Source: Tenggerimyces sp963762635
Lineage (GTDB): Bacteria; Actinomycetota; Actinomycetes; Propionibacteriales; Actinopolymorphaceae
Direction of reading: 5' to 3'
DNA length: 64,000 nucleotides
NCBI GenBank assembly: GCA_963762635.1
Contig: CAVXLQ010000021.1
Location: 124,001 to 188,000 of the forward strand
Shown: in pieces, positions 50,842-57,794 of the stretch
How positions within the stretch are numbered: position 1 is the stretch's first letter
How the letters are laid out: each line of letters opens with the position of its first letter
Translations under genes and position numbers: made by a program
The notes under the pieces: model-generated
The model's database searches: none
Told to the model about the DNA's origin: nothing
Seen by the model: only the letters and a program-made list of their open reading frames with translations

Positions 50842-51702
50842 TTAGTTCGCTTGGGGAACTTCCCGACCCAGACGCCCGGTGGCGGCCAGGTACGCGATGA
50901 GCAGGCCCATCACGACCCAGCCGGGCCAGCCGCTCAGCCCGAACGACCACGGGTCGAAGTGCCGGACGGCAGCGGCGTCGAGGAACGCGACGTTCACGAA
51001 GCCCGTGATGATCGTGTTGTTCGCCGCGTGCGCCACCACCGCGGGCCACACGGTCTTGGTCCGCAGCCGCAGCCAGCCGAGCACGACGCCGAACAGCACG
51101 GTGAACACGAGGAACGGGACCAGCCCCCCGCGGGCGTTCGGGCCGACGTACCCGGGCAGGTGCCACAGCCCCCAGATCAGCCCGCTGCCGACAAAGGCCG
51201 GCCAGGTGCCGAACCGCAGCAGCTTCGGCAACAGGAACCCGCGCCAGCCCCACTCCTCGCAGAAGGCGAGCGGCAACAGCAGGAGGAACAGGAGCACGCT
51301 CTGCAGGGCGGCCGGCCCGACCCCCGTCGGGCCGTAGGTCTCGCGCGCCGCCGAGAGGCCGGCGAGGTCGAGCGGCGTGACACCCGCCGCGGCGCCGAGC
51401 AGGATCGCCAGGCCGGCGAGCCCGACGACGAGCCCGAGCGCGCCGGCGCCACCGGTGAGGGTGCGAGGCCACGGCCGGACGGGCAGCAGGCCGGTCTCGA
51501 GCGCGATGCTCGCCGGCCGCCGGACCCAGCGGACGACGACGAACGTGGCGATGCCGACCGAGAGCATGCCGCCCGCGGCGATGACGTCGATCTTGGTCGT
51601 GAGCCGGAGCAGCCACAGCAGCCAGGGCAGCCCGAACGCGACCGCGAGGAACACCCCGACGTCGGTCCAAGAACGCATGCGGTGCTCGACTGCGACTGTC
51701 AT
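50842..51702 (-). CDS. CPBP-family intramembrane metalloprotease
   Basis: The 286-residue protein has about eight TM segments and the ABI/CPBP motifs: E149E150WGWR in FCEEWGWRGFLLPKLL, a W/H pair in LIWGLWHLPGY and HAANN near the C-terminus. These residues form the metal-dependent glutamyl active site of Rce1-like proteases; bacterial members act in bacteriocin immunity or membrane-protein processing. It is divergent from an HTH gene whose dyad-containing leader may bind the regulator. The ATG at 51702 is not preceded by a clear ribosome site. Confidence 0.9.
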   Translation of the reverse strand: MTVAVEHRMRSWTDVGVFLAVAFGLPWLLWLLRLTTKIDVIAAGGMLSVGIATFVVVRWVRRPASIALETGLLPVRPWPRTLTGGAGALGLVVGLAGLAILLGAAAGVTPLDLAGLSAARETYGPTGVGPAALQSVLLFLLLLPLAFCEEWGWRGFLLPKLLRFGTWPAFVGSGLIWGLWHLPGYVGPNARGGLVPFLVFTVLFGVVLGWLRLRTKTVWPAVVAHAANNTIITGFVNVAFLDAAAVRHFDPWSFGLSGWPGWVVMGLLIAYLAATGRLGREVPQAN

Positions 51703-51747
51703 GACGACCTCCGGCCCTGCTCTATCGTTGACGCCTACGATGGGAAC

Positions 51748-51765
51748 ATTACCAGAAACGGAAAT
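51748..51765. promoter_or_regulatory. Imperfect dyad ATTACC-n6-GGAAAT, candidate operator
   Basis: Six-base arms with one mismatch lie between the divergent CPBP and HTH genes, directly before the ATG at 51767. It may be the autoregulatory site of the HTH protein. Confidence 0.3.
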
Positions 51766-51766
51766 A

Positions 51767-52333
51767 ATGGCGCAGACGGAAAAGGTGACCTCGGTCACCG
51801 ACCTGGTGCTCCACCCGATCCGCTGGCGGATCGTCCAGCGCGCGCTGCACCGCGAGGTGACGACCGCACAGCTGCGCGAGGAGCTGCCCGACATCGCGCA
51901 GACCACGCTCTACCGGCATGTGGCCACGCTGCTCCAGGCCGGCGTGCTGCGAGTGGTCCGCGAGGAACGGATCCGCGGGACGATCGAGCGGACGTACGCG
52001 ATCGCCGAGCTCGACGCGTTGCGCGAACGGTCGGACGCCGAGGGCCGCACGATGACCGCGGACCAGCTCCGCGGCGGGCTGACGTTGATGCTCGCGCAGA
52101 TCGCCGCGGACTTCGAACGGCTCGCGGCGTATGGCGATCTCGCGCCGAGCTACGACTACCTCAGCTTCGGGCAGACCGCGGTCCACCTCCGGCCGGAGGA
52201 CGTGCCGAAGCTGTCCGAGGAGCTGCTGCGCGTGCTCGCCGCGTACACCGAGCCGCCGGCCGACCGGACCGCACGGCGCGTCGTGTTGTCGGTGATCGCC
52301 GTCCCGGATCCGCCGCCGGCTAAGACGGGTTAG
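51767..52333 (+). CDS. HTH transcriptional regulator (ArsR/PadR-like winged helix)
   Basis: The 188-residue protein has an N-terminal winged HTH (VTDLVLHPIRWRIVQRALHREVTTAQLREELPDIAQTTLYRHVATL) and a C-terminal alpha/beta domain typical of small ligand-binding regulators. It is divergent from the CPBP protease, its probable target. The ATG at 51767 was used; ATG 51740 adds nine residues. The stop overlaps the convergent WbsX-like gene by 14 bases. Confidence 0.85.
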   Translation: MAQTEKVTSVTDLVLHPIRWRIVQRALHREVTTAQLREELPDIAQTTLYRHVATLLQAGVLRVVREERIRGTIERTYAIAELDALRERSDAEGRTMTADQLRGGLTLMLAQIAADFERLAAYGDLAPSYDYLSFGQTAVHLRPEDVPKLSEELLRVLAAYTEPPADRTARRVVLSVIAVPDPPPAKTG

Positions 52334-53999
52334 CCACGCAGCCGACGCCGTTGGTGAGCTTGAAGCCGGTGCGGACAGCGTTCAGGTAGAGGCAGCCGTC
52401 GCGCTTGTTCGGCTCGACGTACCCGCCCTCGTGCCACTCGTTCCAGGCGTAGACGAGCACGAAGTTGTCCACCAGGGCTGGCCGGGTCGAGGCGTCCATG
52501 TCCGCCTGCACGTTGGCGATCAGCGCGCGGAACCGGTCGATGGAGTGGTCGGGGTACCAGCGGAACGCCTTCTCCAGGTTGGCCTGCGTCGGCGGGTTCG
52601 GGTCGGGGATCTGGATGCCGATCCGCGGCCGTTCGTCGAAGTTCGACGTGATGCACCGCATCAGCACGCCCGGCCGGGAGGCGAAGAACGCGCGCTGGTT
52701 GTCGACGTACTTCTGGTACGAACGGGTGGGGCTCCACTGCCCCTGGCACTGCCGGCCCTCGAAGCCCGCCGCCGCGGTGTCGATCCCGAGGTCGGCGTTG
52801 TGGGTGATGAGGATCTCCTCGCCGAACTTCGCCCGCGCCTTCGCCCGGATCGCGTCGTTGAACCGCCGAACGGACGGCACGTCGCTCCCGGCAGCCGTGC
52901 CCGCGCCGATACCGCGGGTGTCGCAGACCGTCAGCACCTTGCGTCCGTCGTTGGCACGCAGGAAGTTCGGCTGGCTGAGGTAGCTGTCGACGATGACTTG
53001 CGCCGCGCGGTCGATCTGCTCCTCGGGCAGCTGCAGGCCGACCGGACCGTCCTTCCAGGGGTGGATGCAGGGCATGATCGTGAAGTCGAGCTGGCTGCGG
53101 TTCGCCGCACGCAGGAAGGACTTCAGGCCCTCGACGTAGTTCTCGTTGCCGCCATTCGCAGGGTTCCAGTACCAGTAGAACGCGAAGTGGTCGAGGCCCG
53201 CGCCGGCGGCCTGCTTGATCTGCTTCTCCAGCGTGGCGGTCAGGCTGTCGTCGTAGTAGCCGATCGACGGTTCGAGGTCCGACCAGTCCTCGTTCGCCCA
53301 GTGCCACGGGCGCTTCTCCACGCCGACGCCGGCGAAGTCGCGCAGGCCCGCCCACCAGTCGCGGCGGCCGTACACGCGCTCGGCGTTGTTCAGCAGCGAC
53401 TGGTTGCCCTTCGCGTCCCAGTTCGCGAAGTAGATCGCGCCGGCACGGTTGTACGTCGTCGGTACGTAGCCCAGCCGACCGTCGGTGCGGTAGCCGCGCG
53501 CGGCGAAGTCGGCGCGCTGGGCGTCGGGCACGACGCGCCACTCGATGCCGTTCGACATCCGCCAGAGCGCGGCGGTGCCGGTGGCTTGCGTGGCGAAGAG
53601 ATGGCCGATCGTGCCCTCGTAGAGGTAGTTGCCGCTGGCGACGAGCGCGTCGCGTTCGCTGGTCGACGGAGTGAGCAGGTACGCCGAGCGCGCCTTCACG
53701 CGCATCCGGAAGATCGGCTGCGAGCCGCTGAACGGCTGCCGGCGGAGGTAGCCGAGCTTGCTCCGCACCGGAGTCATGCCGTACTGGCTGTCCGCCGCGG
53801 CCGCCTCGGAGTTCGACAACGTCCAGAACCAGCCGTTGTCCGCGGTCCGCAGCTCGAACAGCGGCACCGGGTCGGTGACCTTCGCCTCTGTCGCGGCGGC
53901 GGTGATCCTCGGTCGCGGCGGCTCGGCGCCCGCGGGGAGCACGGGCGCGATGAGGGCGGTCAGGGCAAGAACGGCGATCCCCAGGCGCATAACTCGCAT
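52320..53999 (-). CDS. Secreted WbsX/GH99-like protein
   Basis: The 559-residue protein has a signal peptide (about 1-25), an N-terminal DUF5648-like region with VPLFELRTADNGWFWTLS and EGTIGHLFATQ, and a GH99-like TIM barrel. The barrel shows AIYFANWDAKGNQSLLNNAERVYG, HFAFYWYWNPANGGNENYVEGL, TIMPCIHPWKDGP and VLVYAWNEWHEGGYVEP, the WbsX family signature. GH99 members cleave mannan internally; WbsX proteins are less well defined. The ATG at 53999 follows TAGGCT by seven bases with no ribosome site. That box begins with the stop codon of the upstream regulator. Confidence 0.82.
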   Translation of the reverse strand: MRVMRLGIAVLALTALIAPVLPAGAEPPRPRITAAATEAKVTDPVPLFELRTADNGWFWTLSNSEAAAADSQYGMTPVRSKLGYLRRQPFSGSQPIFRMRVKARSAYLLTPSTSERDALVASGNYLYEGTIGHLFATQATGTAALWRMSNGIEWRVVPDAQRADFAARGYRTDGRLGYVPTTYNRAGAIYFANWDAKGNQSLLNNAERVYGRRDWWAGLRDFAGVGVEKRPWHWANEDWSDLEPSIGYYDDSLTATLEKQIKQAAGAGLDHFAFYWYWNPANGGNENYVEGLKSFLRAANRSQLDFTIMPCIHPWKDGPVGLQLPEEQIDRAAQVIVDSYLSQPNFLRANDGRKVLTVCDTRGIGAGTAAGSDVPSVRRFNDAIRAKARAKFGEEILITHNADLGIDTAAAGFEGRQCQGQWSPTRSYQKYVDNQRAFFASRPGVLMRCITSNFDERPRIGIQIPDPNPPTQANLEKAFRWYPDHSIDRFRALIANVQADMDASTRPALVDNFVLVYAWNEWHEGGYVEPNKRDGCLYLNAVRTGFKLTNGVGCVANPS

Positions 54000-54006
54000 T
54001 TCGCCG

Positions 54007-54012
54007 AGCCTA
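54007..54012 (-). promoter_or_regulatory. -10 box TAGGCT fused with the regulator's stop codon
   Basis: The TAG stop of the ArsR-type gene (54012-54010) is the first half of TAGGCT. Seven bases later is the ATG of the WbsX-like gene, so a leaderless start is predicted. Confidence 0.5.
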
Positions 54013-54693
54013 CGCGACCTGGGACTCCCAACCGAAGGTTGTCCACAGGCCTCGTTCGCCGGTGGTGGTGATCCGTACGGCGCGGCCGGTGCCGATCCGT
54101 TCGATCCAGCCGCGCTCGAAGAGCTGGCCCGCCACCGCGGCGCCGAGCGCACCGGCGAGGTGCGGTCGCCGTTCGGTCCAGTCGACGCAGTGCCGTACGA
54201 GCCGGCGCCGCCCACGCCGCAACGCCTCGACGTCGATGCCGAACTCGGCGAACGCGCTCTCGCCGCCTGGTGTCAGCACCTCGTCGTCGAGGTAGCCGTG
54301 CAGGTGGAACGACGACGTCAGCCCCACGCCCGCGACGCCGGCGAGGTGGTCGTAACACAGCCGGGCCGCGGCCAGCGCCTTCCCGCGCGAGGCCTCGCGG
54401 AGGTTGCGCACCTTCAGCGGTGGCGCGATCGACAGCAACGACTCGAGCGCGGCCGCGACCTCGGGCCCGGCGAGCCGGTAGTAGCGGTGCCGACCCGACG
54501 GAACGACCACCGCCAACCCGCCCTTGACGAGCCGGCCGAGGTGCTCGCTCGCGGTCGACGGCGCGATGTCCGCGGCCCGCGCGAGCTCGCCGGACGTCCA
54601 GGCGCGGCCGTCCATCAAGGTCATGCACATCCGCGCCCGGCTCTCGTCCGCGAGCAGCGAGGCGAGTCCCGCGAGGTCGGAGTCGGCGATCAC
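54010..54693 (-). CDS. ArsR-family winged-helix regulator
   Basis: The 227-residue protein has an N-terminal ArsR-type HTH (LAGLASLLADESRARMCMTLMDGRAWTSGELARAADIAPSTASEHLGRL) with a beta-wing VVVPSGRHRYYRL, and a C-terminal ligand-type domain. The GTG at 54693 was chosen over the GTG at 54702 because it is at the same distance (seven bases) from its TAGCGT box as the divergent flavin-reductase ATG, giving an exactly symmetric promoter. A perfect 8-bp dyad in the middle is the likely operator, so the protein probably represses both genes. Confidence 0.88.
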   Translation of the reverse strand: MIADSDLAGLASLLADESRARMCMTLMDGRAWTSGELARAADIAPSTASEHLGRLVKGGLAVVVPSGRHRYYRLAGPEVAAALESLLSIAPPLKVRNLREASRGKALAAARLCYDHLAGVAGVGLTSSFHLHGYLDDEVLTPGGESAFAEFGIDVEALRRGRRRLVRHCVDWTERRPHLAGALGAAVAGQLFERGWIERIGTGRAVRITTTGERGLWTTFGWESQVA

Positions 54694-54700
54694 GTACGTC

Positions 54701-54706
54701 ACGCTA
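54701..54706 (-). promoter_or_regulatory. -10 box TAGCGT of the ArsR-family gene
   Basis: TAGCGT on the minus strand lies 11 bases from the central dyad and seven bases before the GTG at 54693. Confidence 0.6.
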
Positions 54707-54717
54707 CGCCCGGAATC

Positions 54718-54735
54718 CTTCGGTCCCGACCGAAG
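54718..54735. promoter_or_regulatory. Perfect dyad operator CTTCGGTC-CC-GACCGAAG
   Basis: An 18-bp palindrome with 8-base arms sits midway between two identical -10 boxes, covering both predicted -35 regions. It is the likely binding site of the adjacent ArsR-type regulator. Confidence 0.75.
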
Positions 54736-54746
54736 CGAACCGCTCC

Positions 54747-54752
54747 TAGCGT
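54747..54752 (+). promoter_or_regulatory. -10 box TAGCGT of the flavin-reductase gene
   Basis: TAGCGT lies 11 bases from the central dyad and seven bases before the ATG at 54760; no ribosome site is present. Confidence 0.6.
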
Positions 54753-54759
54753 CGGAGCA

Positions 54760-55359
54760 ATGACTGCTACGCGGGTGATCACGCCTTCGATCCTCTACTT
54801 CGGCACGCCCGTCGTTCTGGTGACGACGTCGAACCCGGACGGCACCGCCAACATCTCGCCCATGTCGTCCGCCTGGGCGCTCGGCGACACCGTCGTCCTC
54901 GGGCTCGGCGACGACGGCCAGGCCGTCGCGAACCTGTCCCGCCTCGGCGAGTGCGTCCTCAACCTCCCCTCGGCAGCGTTGTGGGAGCAGGTCGAACGGA
55001 TCGCGCCGTTCACCGGCCGCGACCCGGTCCCGGAGGAGAAGAAGGCCCGGTACACGTTCGAGCCGGACAAGTTCGGCACCGCCGGCCTCACGCCGGTCGC
55101 GTCGGAGACCGTACGGCCGCCGCGCATCGCCGAGTGCCCGCTTCAGCTCGAGGCCGAGGTCGCCTCGATCACGGCCGGCAAGGAGGGCGGCTTCCGCATC
55201 GTCGAGACGATCGTCCGCCGCGTGCACGCGCACGAGGACGTGACGATTCCGGGCACGAACCACGTCGACACCGCCGCCTGGCACCCGCTGCTGTACGTCT
55301 TCCGCCACTACTTCGCCACCGGTGAACGGCTCGGCGCGACGTTCAAGGCCGAGTACTGA
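54760..55359 (+). CDS. Flavin reductase-like FMN-binding protein
   Basis: The 199-residue protein has the split-barrel flavin-reductase fold: PVVLVTTSNPDGTANISPMSSAWALGD, the FMN-phosphate segment, then NLSRLGECVLNLPS and a C-terminal NHVDTAAWHPLLYVFRHYF. Members reduce flavin with NAD(P)H or act as flavin-dependent oxidoreductases. It is divergently paired with an ArsR-type regulator through a symmetric promoter. The 3' end overlaps the convergent sugar kinase by 17 bases. Substrate is unknown. Confidence 0.88.
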   Translation: MTATRVITPSILYFGTPVVLVTTSNPDGTANISPMSSAWALGDTVVLGLGDDGQAVANLSRLGECVLNLPSAALWEQVERIAPFTGRDPVPEEKKARYTFEPDKFGTAGLTPVASETVRPPRIAECPLQLEAEVASITAGKEGGFRIVETIVRRVHAHEDVTIPGTNHVDTAAWHPLLYVFRHYFATGERLGATFKAEY

Positions 55360-56221
55360 GCCAGTCCGCCAGCTCGGCGGCCGTGGGGATGGCGGAGCGG
55401 CCGTCGACGGCGCGGCAGGACAGCGCTGCGGCCGCGTTGGCGAAGCGCATGGCGTCGGCGAGCGAGTCGCCGCGGGAGATCGCGACGAGCAGGGCGCCGT
55501 GGAAGACGTCGCCGGCGCCGAGGGTGCTGCGTACGTCGACCGCGATGCCCGGCGCGACCACGAGCTCGCCCGGTGCCACGGCACCGTACGAACCGCGCTC
55601 GCCGTCGGTCGCCACGACGCGGCGAGCCCCGTCGGCCAGCCCGAGGTCGACGAGCTCACTAGGCTCCGACGCCGCCGGATAGCGCCGCCGGAGTGCGGCG
55701 AGGGTCGGCACGTACAGGTCCACCTGGTCGAGCACGAGCCCCGGCACCGGGTTGCCCGCGTCGACCGAGATCTGAGCCCGGCCACCGAGGAAGGGCACGA
55801 CGGCGCGCCACCCGTGGTGGTCGACGTGCACCCAGTCCGCGCCCGCCACTGGTTCGAAGCCGGAGGGAACGGAGAACGGCGGCAACGGCCGCGTGGCGAT
55901 CGCCCGCGTGCCGGTCGCCTCGTCCACGAGGATCACGCTCGACCCGCCCTGACCAGCGGGTACGCGCAGCACGCTGGACACGTCGACGCCCTCGGCGGAA
56001 AGGCCGGCGAGGATCCGTTCGCCCTCCTCGTCCTCCGCCACCGGCCCGACGAACGCGACCTCAGCGCCCAGTCGGGAGGCCGCGACCGATGCCGTCGCCG
56101 CGATCCCGCCGCCGGCGTGGACCACCGTTCGGGCCTCCAGGCGCTCGTCAGGCCCCGGCAACCGCGGCACGACCGCGATCGCGTCCATCGTCGCGAGCCC
56201 CAGGAAGACGAGTCGCGTCAC
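55343..56221 (-). CDS. PfkB-family sugar kinase, YihV-like
   Basis: The 292-residue protein has the ribokinase-family start VFLGLATMDAIAVVPRLPGPDE, an AGGGIAATASVAASRLGAEV substrate/lid region and the catalytic GAGDVFHGALLVAI with the Asp base. The pattern matches E. coli YihV, the 6-deoxy-6-sulfofructose kinase of sulfoglycolysis, more closely than ribokinase. The GTG overlaps the stop of an aldolase gene resembling YihT by four bases. Together they look like the central steps of a sulfo-EMP-type route or a related C6-phosphate route. Sulfonate specificity is inference. Confidence 0.8.
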   Translation of the reverse strand: MTRLVFLGLATMDAIAVVPRLPGPDERLEARTVVHAGGGIAATASVAASRLGAEVAFVGPVAEDEEGERILAGLSAEGVDVSSVLRVPAGQGGSSVILVDEATGTRAIATRPLPPFSVPSGFEPVAGADWVHVDHHGWRAVVPFLGGRAQISVDAGNPVPGLVLDQVDLYVPTLAALRRRYPAASEPSELVDLGLADGARRVVATDGERGSYGAVAPGELVVAPGIAVDVRSTLGAGDVFHGALLVAISRGDSLADAMRFANAAAALSCRAVDGRSAIPTAAELADWLSTRP

Positions 56222-57060
56222 GCCACCGCCGTCCACGGCCGCGCGGTCGCGGCGACGACGGCTGACAGCTCGCGCAGGTACGGAACGGACTCCGCGGCCA
56301 GGGTCGCCCGCCGATCGGCCGAGGACAGCGCGTTCGTCCACAGCGCCCGCCCCGCGAGCATGCCCGACGCCCCACCGCGGCAGCACGCCTCCACGGCGCC
56401 GGCGAAGTCCGCACGATCCACGTGCGACGACAGCACGACCCACGGCCGACCCACCGCCACCGACACCTCCGCCGCGGCATCGGTGATCCGGCCAGCGGGA
56501 CCGCGCCCGAAGTGCGGCACCTCGGCCTTGTACAGCGTCGGCCCGACCGCGCCCAGCTCACGCGCGCACGCGACCAGCTCCGCCTCGCGGGTGGGAGAGG
56601 TGATCGGCCGGACCACGCCCTCCACGATGCTCACCAGCCCGGCTTCCCGGCACGCCGCGACGAAACGGGCCGCGTCCGCCACGCGCTCCGCCTTCCGGCC
56701 GTCGTTCCGCCACACCACGAGGAGCTTCGCCGCCGCGACGCCTGCCCGAGCGAAGCCAGACAGGTCGAGCGCGTCGTCGAACCGGGCGTCGGCGACGACT
56801 TCGGACTCGGTGCCCACCAGTGTGTCCGCGGCAACGATCAGACCAGCCTTTCCGTCGCCCGCGAGGATACGGCCTCCATACTCAGGGTCGACGAGGAATC
56901 CCGACGCTTCGGGGGCGAGAACGGCAGCGACGTCGGCCTTGAACGCGACCAACTCCTCGTCACCGGCCCCGCCGAGCATCGCGCGGAGCGACTCACGTTG
57001 ATCCATCGCGACCATGAGGAACGTTCCGTCCGGACGGGCGATCCGAGCAAGATCAGTCAT
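56218..57060 (-). CDS. YihT-like class I aldolase
   Basis: The 280-residue TIM-barrel protein shows FLMVAMDQRESLRAML, AAKLLVVWRNDG with the Schiff-base-type Lys region, GLVSIVEGVVRP, LYKAEVPHFGRGP and SGMLAGRALWTNA. These match the LacD/YihT aldolase group, and in particular sulfofructose-phosphate aldolase YihT, which splits the C6 chain into dihydroxyacetone phosphate and a C3 aldehyde. Alternative tagatose-1,6-bisphosphate aldolase activity is possible. The ATG at 57060 was used (in-frame starts at 57069 and 57078). It is coupled to the kinase gene. Confidence 0.8.
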   Translation of the reverse strand: MTDLARIARPDGTFLMVAMDQRESLRAMLGGAGDEELVAFKADVAAVLAPEASGFLVDPEYGGRILAGDGKAGLIVAADTLVGTESEVVADARFDDALDLSGFARAGVAAAKLLVVWRNDGRKAERVADAARFVAACREAGLVSIVEGVVRPITSPTREAELVACARELGAVGPTLYKAEVPHFGRGPAGRITDAAAEVSVAVGRPWVVLSSHVDRADFAGAVEACCRGGASGMLAGRALWTNALSSADRRATLAAESVPYLRELSAVVAATARPWTAVA

Positions 57061-57090
57061 GGATGGCATCGTTCCCACAGTTGCCGGAGA

Positions 57091-57723
57091 TCACCAGCGG
57101 TCGAGGTGCAGGACGTCCTCTACCGGCTGCCGCGGCGCGGGCTTGAACGTCGTGCCGACGGTGTACGCGGTCGGGATCAGCGCCGCCGTACGGATGTCCG
57201 CCGGCAGCCCGAGGATCGCGTCGACCTCGTCCTCGTACGACAGGTGCAGCGTCGTCCACGCCGTCCCGAGGTCGCGCGCCCGAGCGGCGAGGCAATAGCT
57301 CCACGCCGCCGGCAGGATCGAACCCCACGTACCGGACTGGTTCGTCGCCGACAGCCGCTTGACCTGCAGACACGGGAGTACGAGCACCGGAACGCGACCC
57401 ATGACCTCGCCGAGGTACTCGACGCTCGAACCCACGCGGGTCTGGACGGGCGCGCGCGACGGATCGTCGGCGTACAGCTTGCCCGCCGCGCCGGGCGAGG
57501 CGAGGTAGCCGCGGACCGCGCGCTGGTACACCTCGCCGAGAGCGGCCCGCTGGTCCGCGTCGGTCACGACGACGAAGTGCCAGGTCTGGCGGTTGCTGCC
57601 GGACGGGGCCTGCAGCGCGATCTCGACGCACTCGCGGACCAGCTCGAGCGGCACCGGTCGATCGAGGTCCAGCCGTCGCCGAACCGCACGGGTGGTGGTC
57701 AGAAGCTCGTCAGGAGTCAGCAC
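57091..57723 (-). CDS. Nitroreductase-family FMN oxidoreductase
   Basis: The 210-residue protein has the nitroreductase start TTTRAVRRRLDLDRPVPLELVRECVEIALQAPSGSNRQTWHFVVV, with the FMN-phosphate Arg/Ser contacts, and a C-terminal GTTFKPAPRQPVEDVLHLDRW. It reduces nitro or quinone compounds with NAD(P)H. The GTG at 57723 is six bases after TAAAGT with no ribosome site, so it is probably leaderless. It lies 31 bases upstream of the aldolase gene on the same strand and may be in the same transcript. Confidence 0.9.
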   Translation of the reverse strand: MLTPDELLTTTRAVRRRLDLDRPVPLELVRECVEIALQAPSGSNRQTWHFVVVTDADQRAALGEVYQRAVRGYLASPGAAGKLYADDPSRAPVQTRVGSSVEYLGEVMGRVPVLVLPCLQVKRLSATNQSGTWGSILPAAWSYCLAARARDLGTAWTTLHLSYEDEVDAILGLPADIRTAALIPTAYTVGTTFKPAPRQPVEDVLHLDRW

Positions 57724-57729
57724 AACCGC

Positions 57730-57735
57730 ACTTTA
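57730..57735 (-). promoter_or_regulatory. -10 box TAAAGT, leaderless promoter of the nitroreductase
   Basis: TAAAGT on the minus strand is followed by six bases and the GTG at 57723. Confidence 0.5.
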
Positions 57736-57794
57736 AGGCCAGCTTAAGGACGGGCCCGAAGCTGGTGAGCACGACAACGATCCAGGGGGGATCA

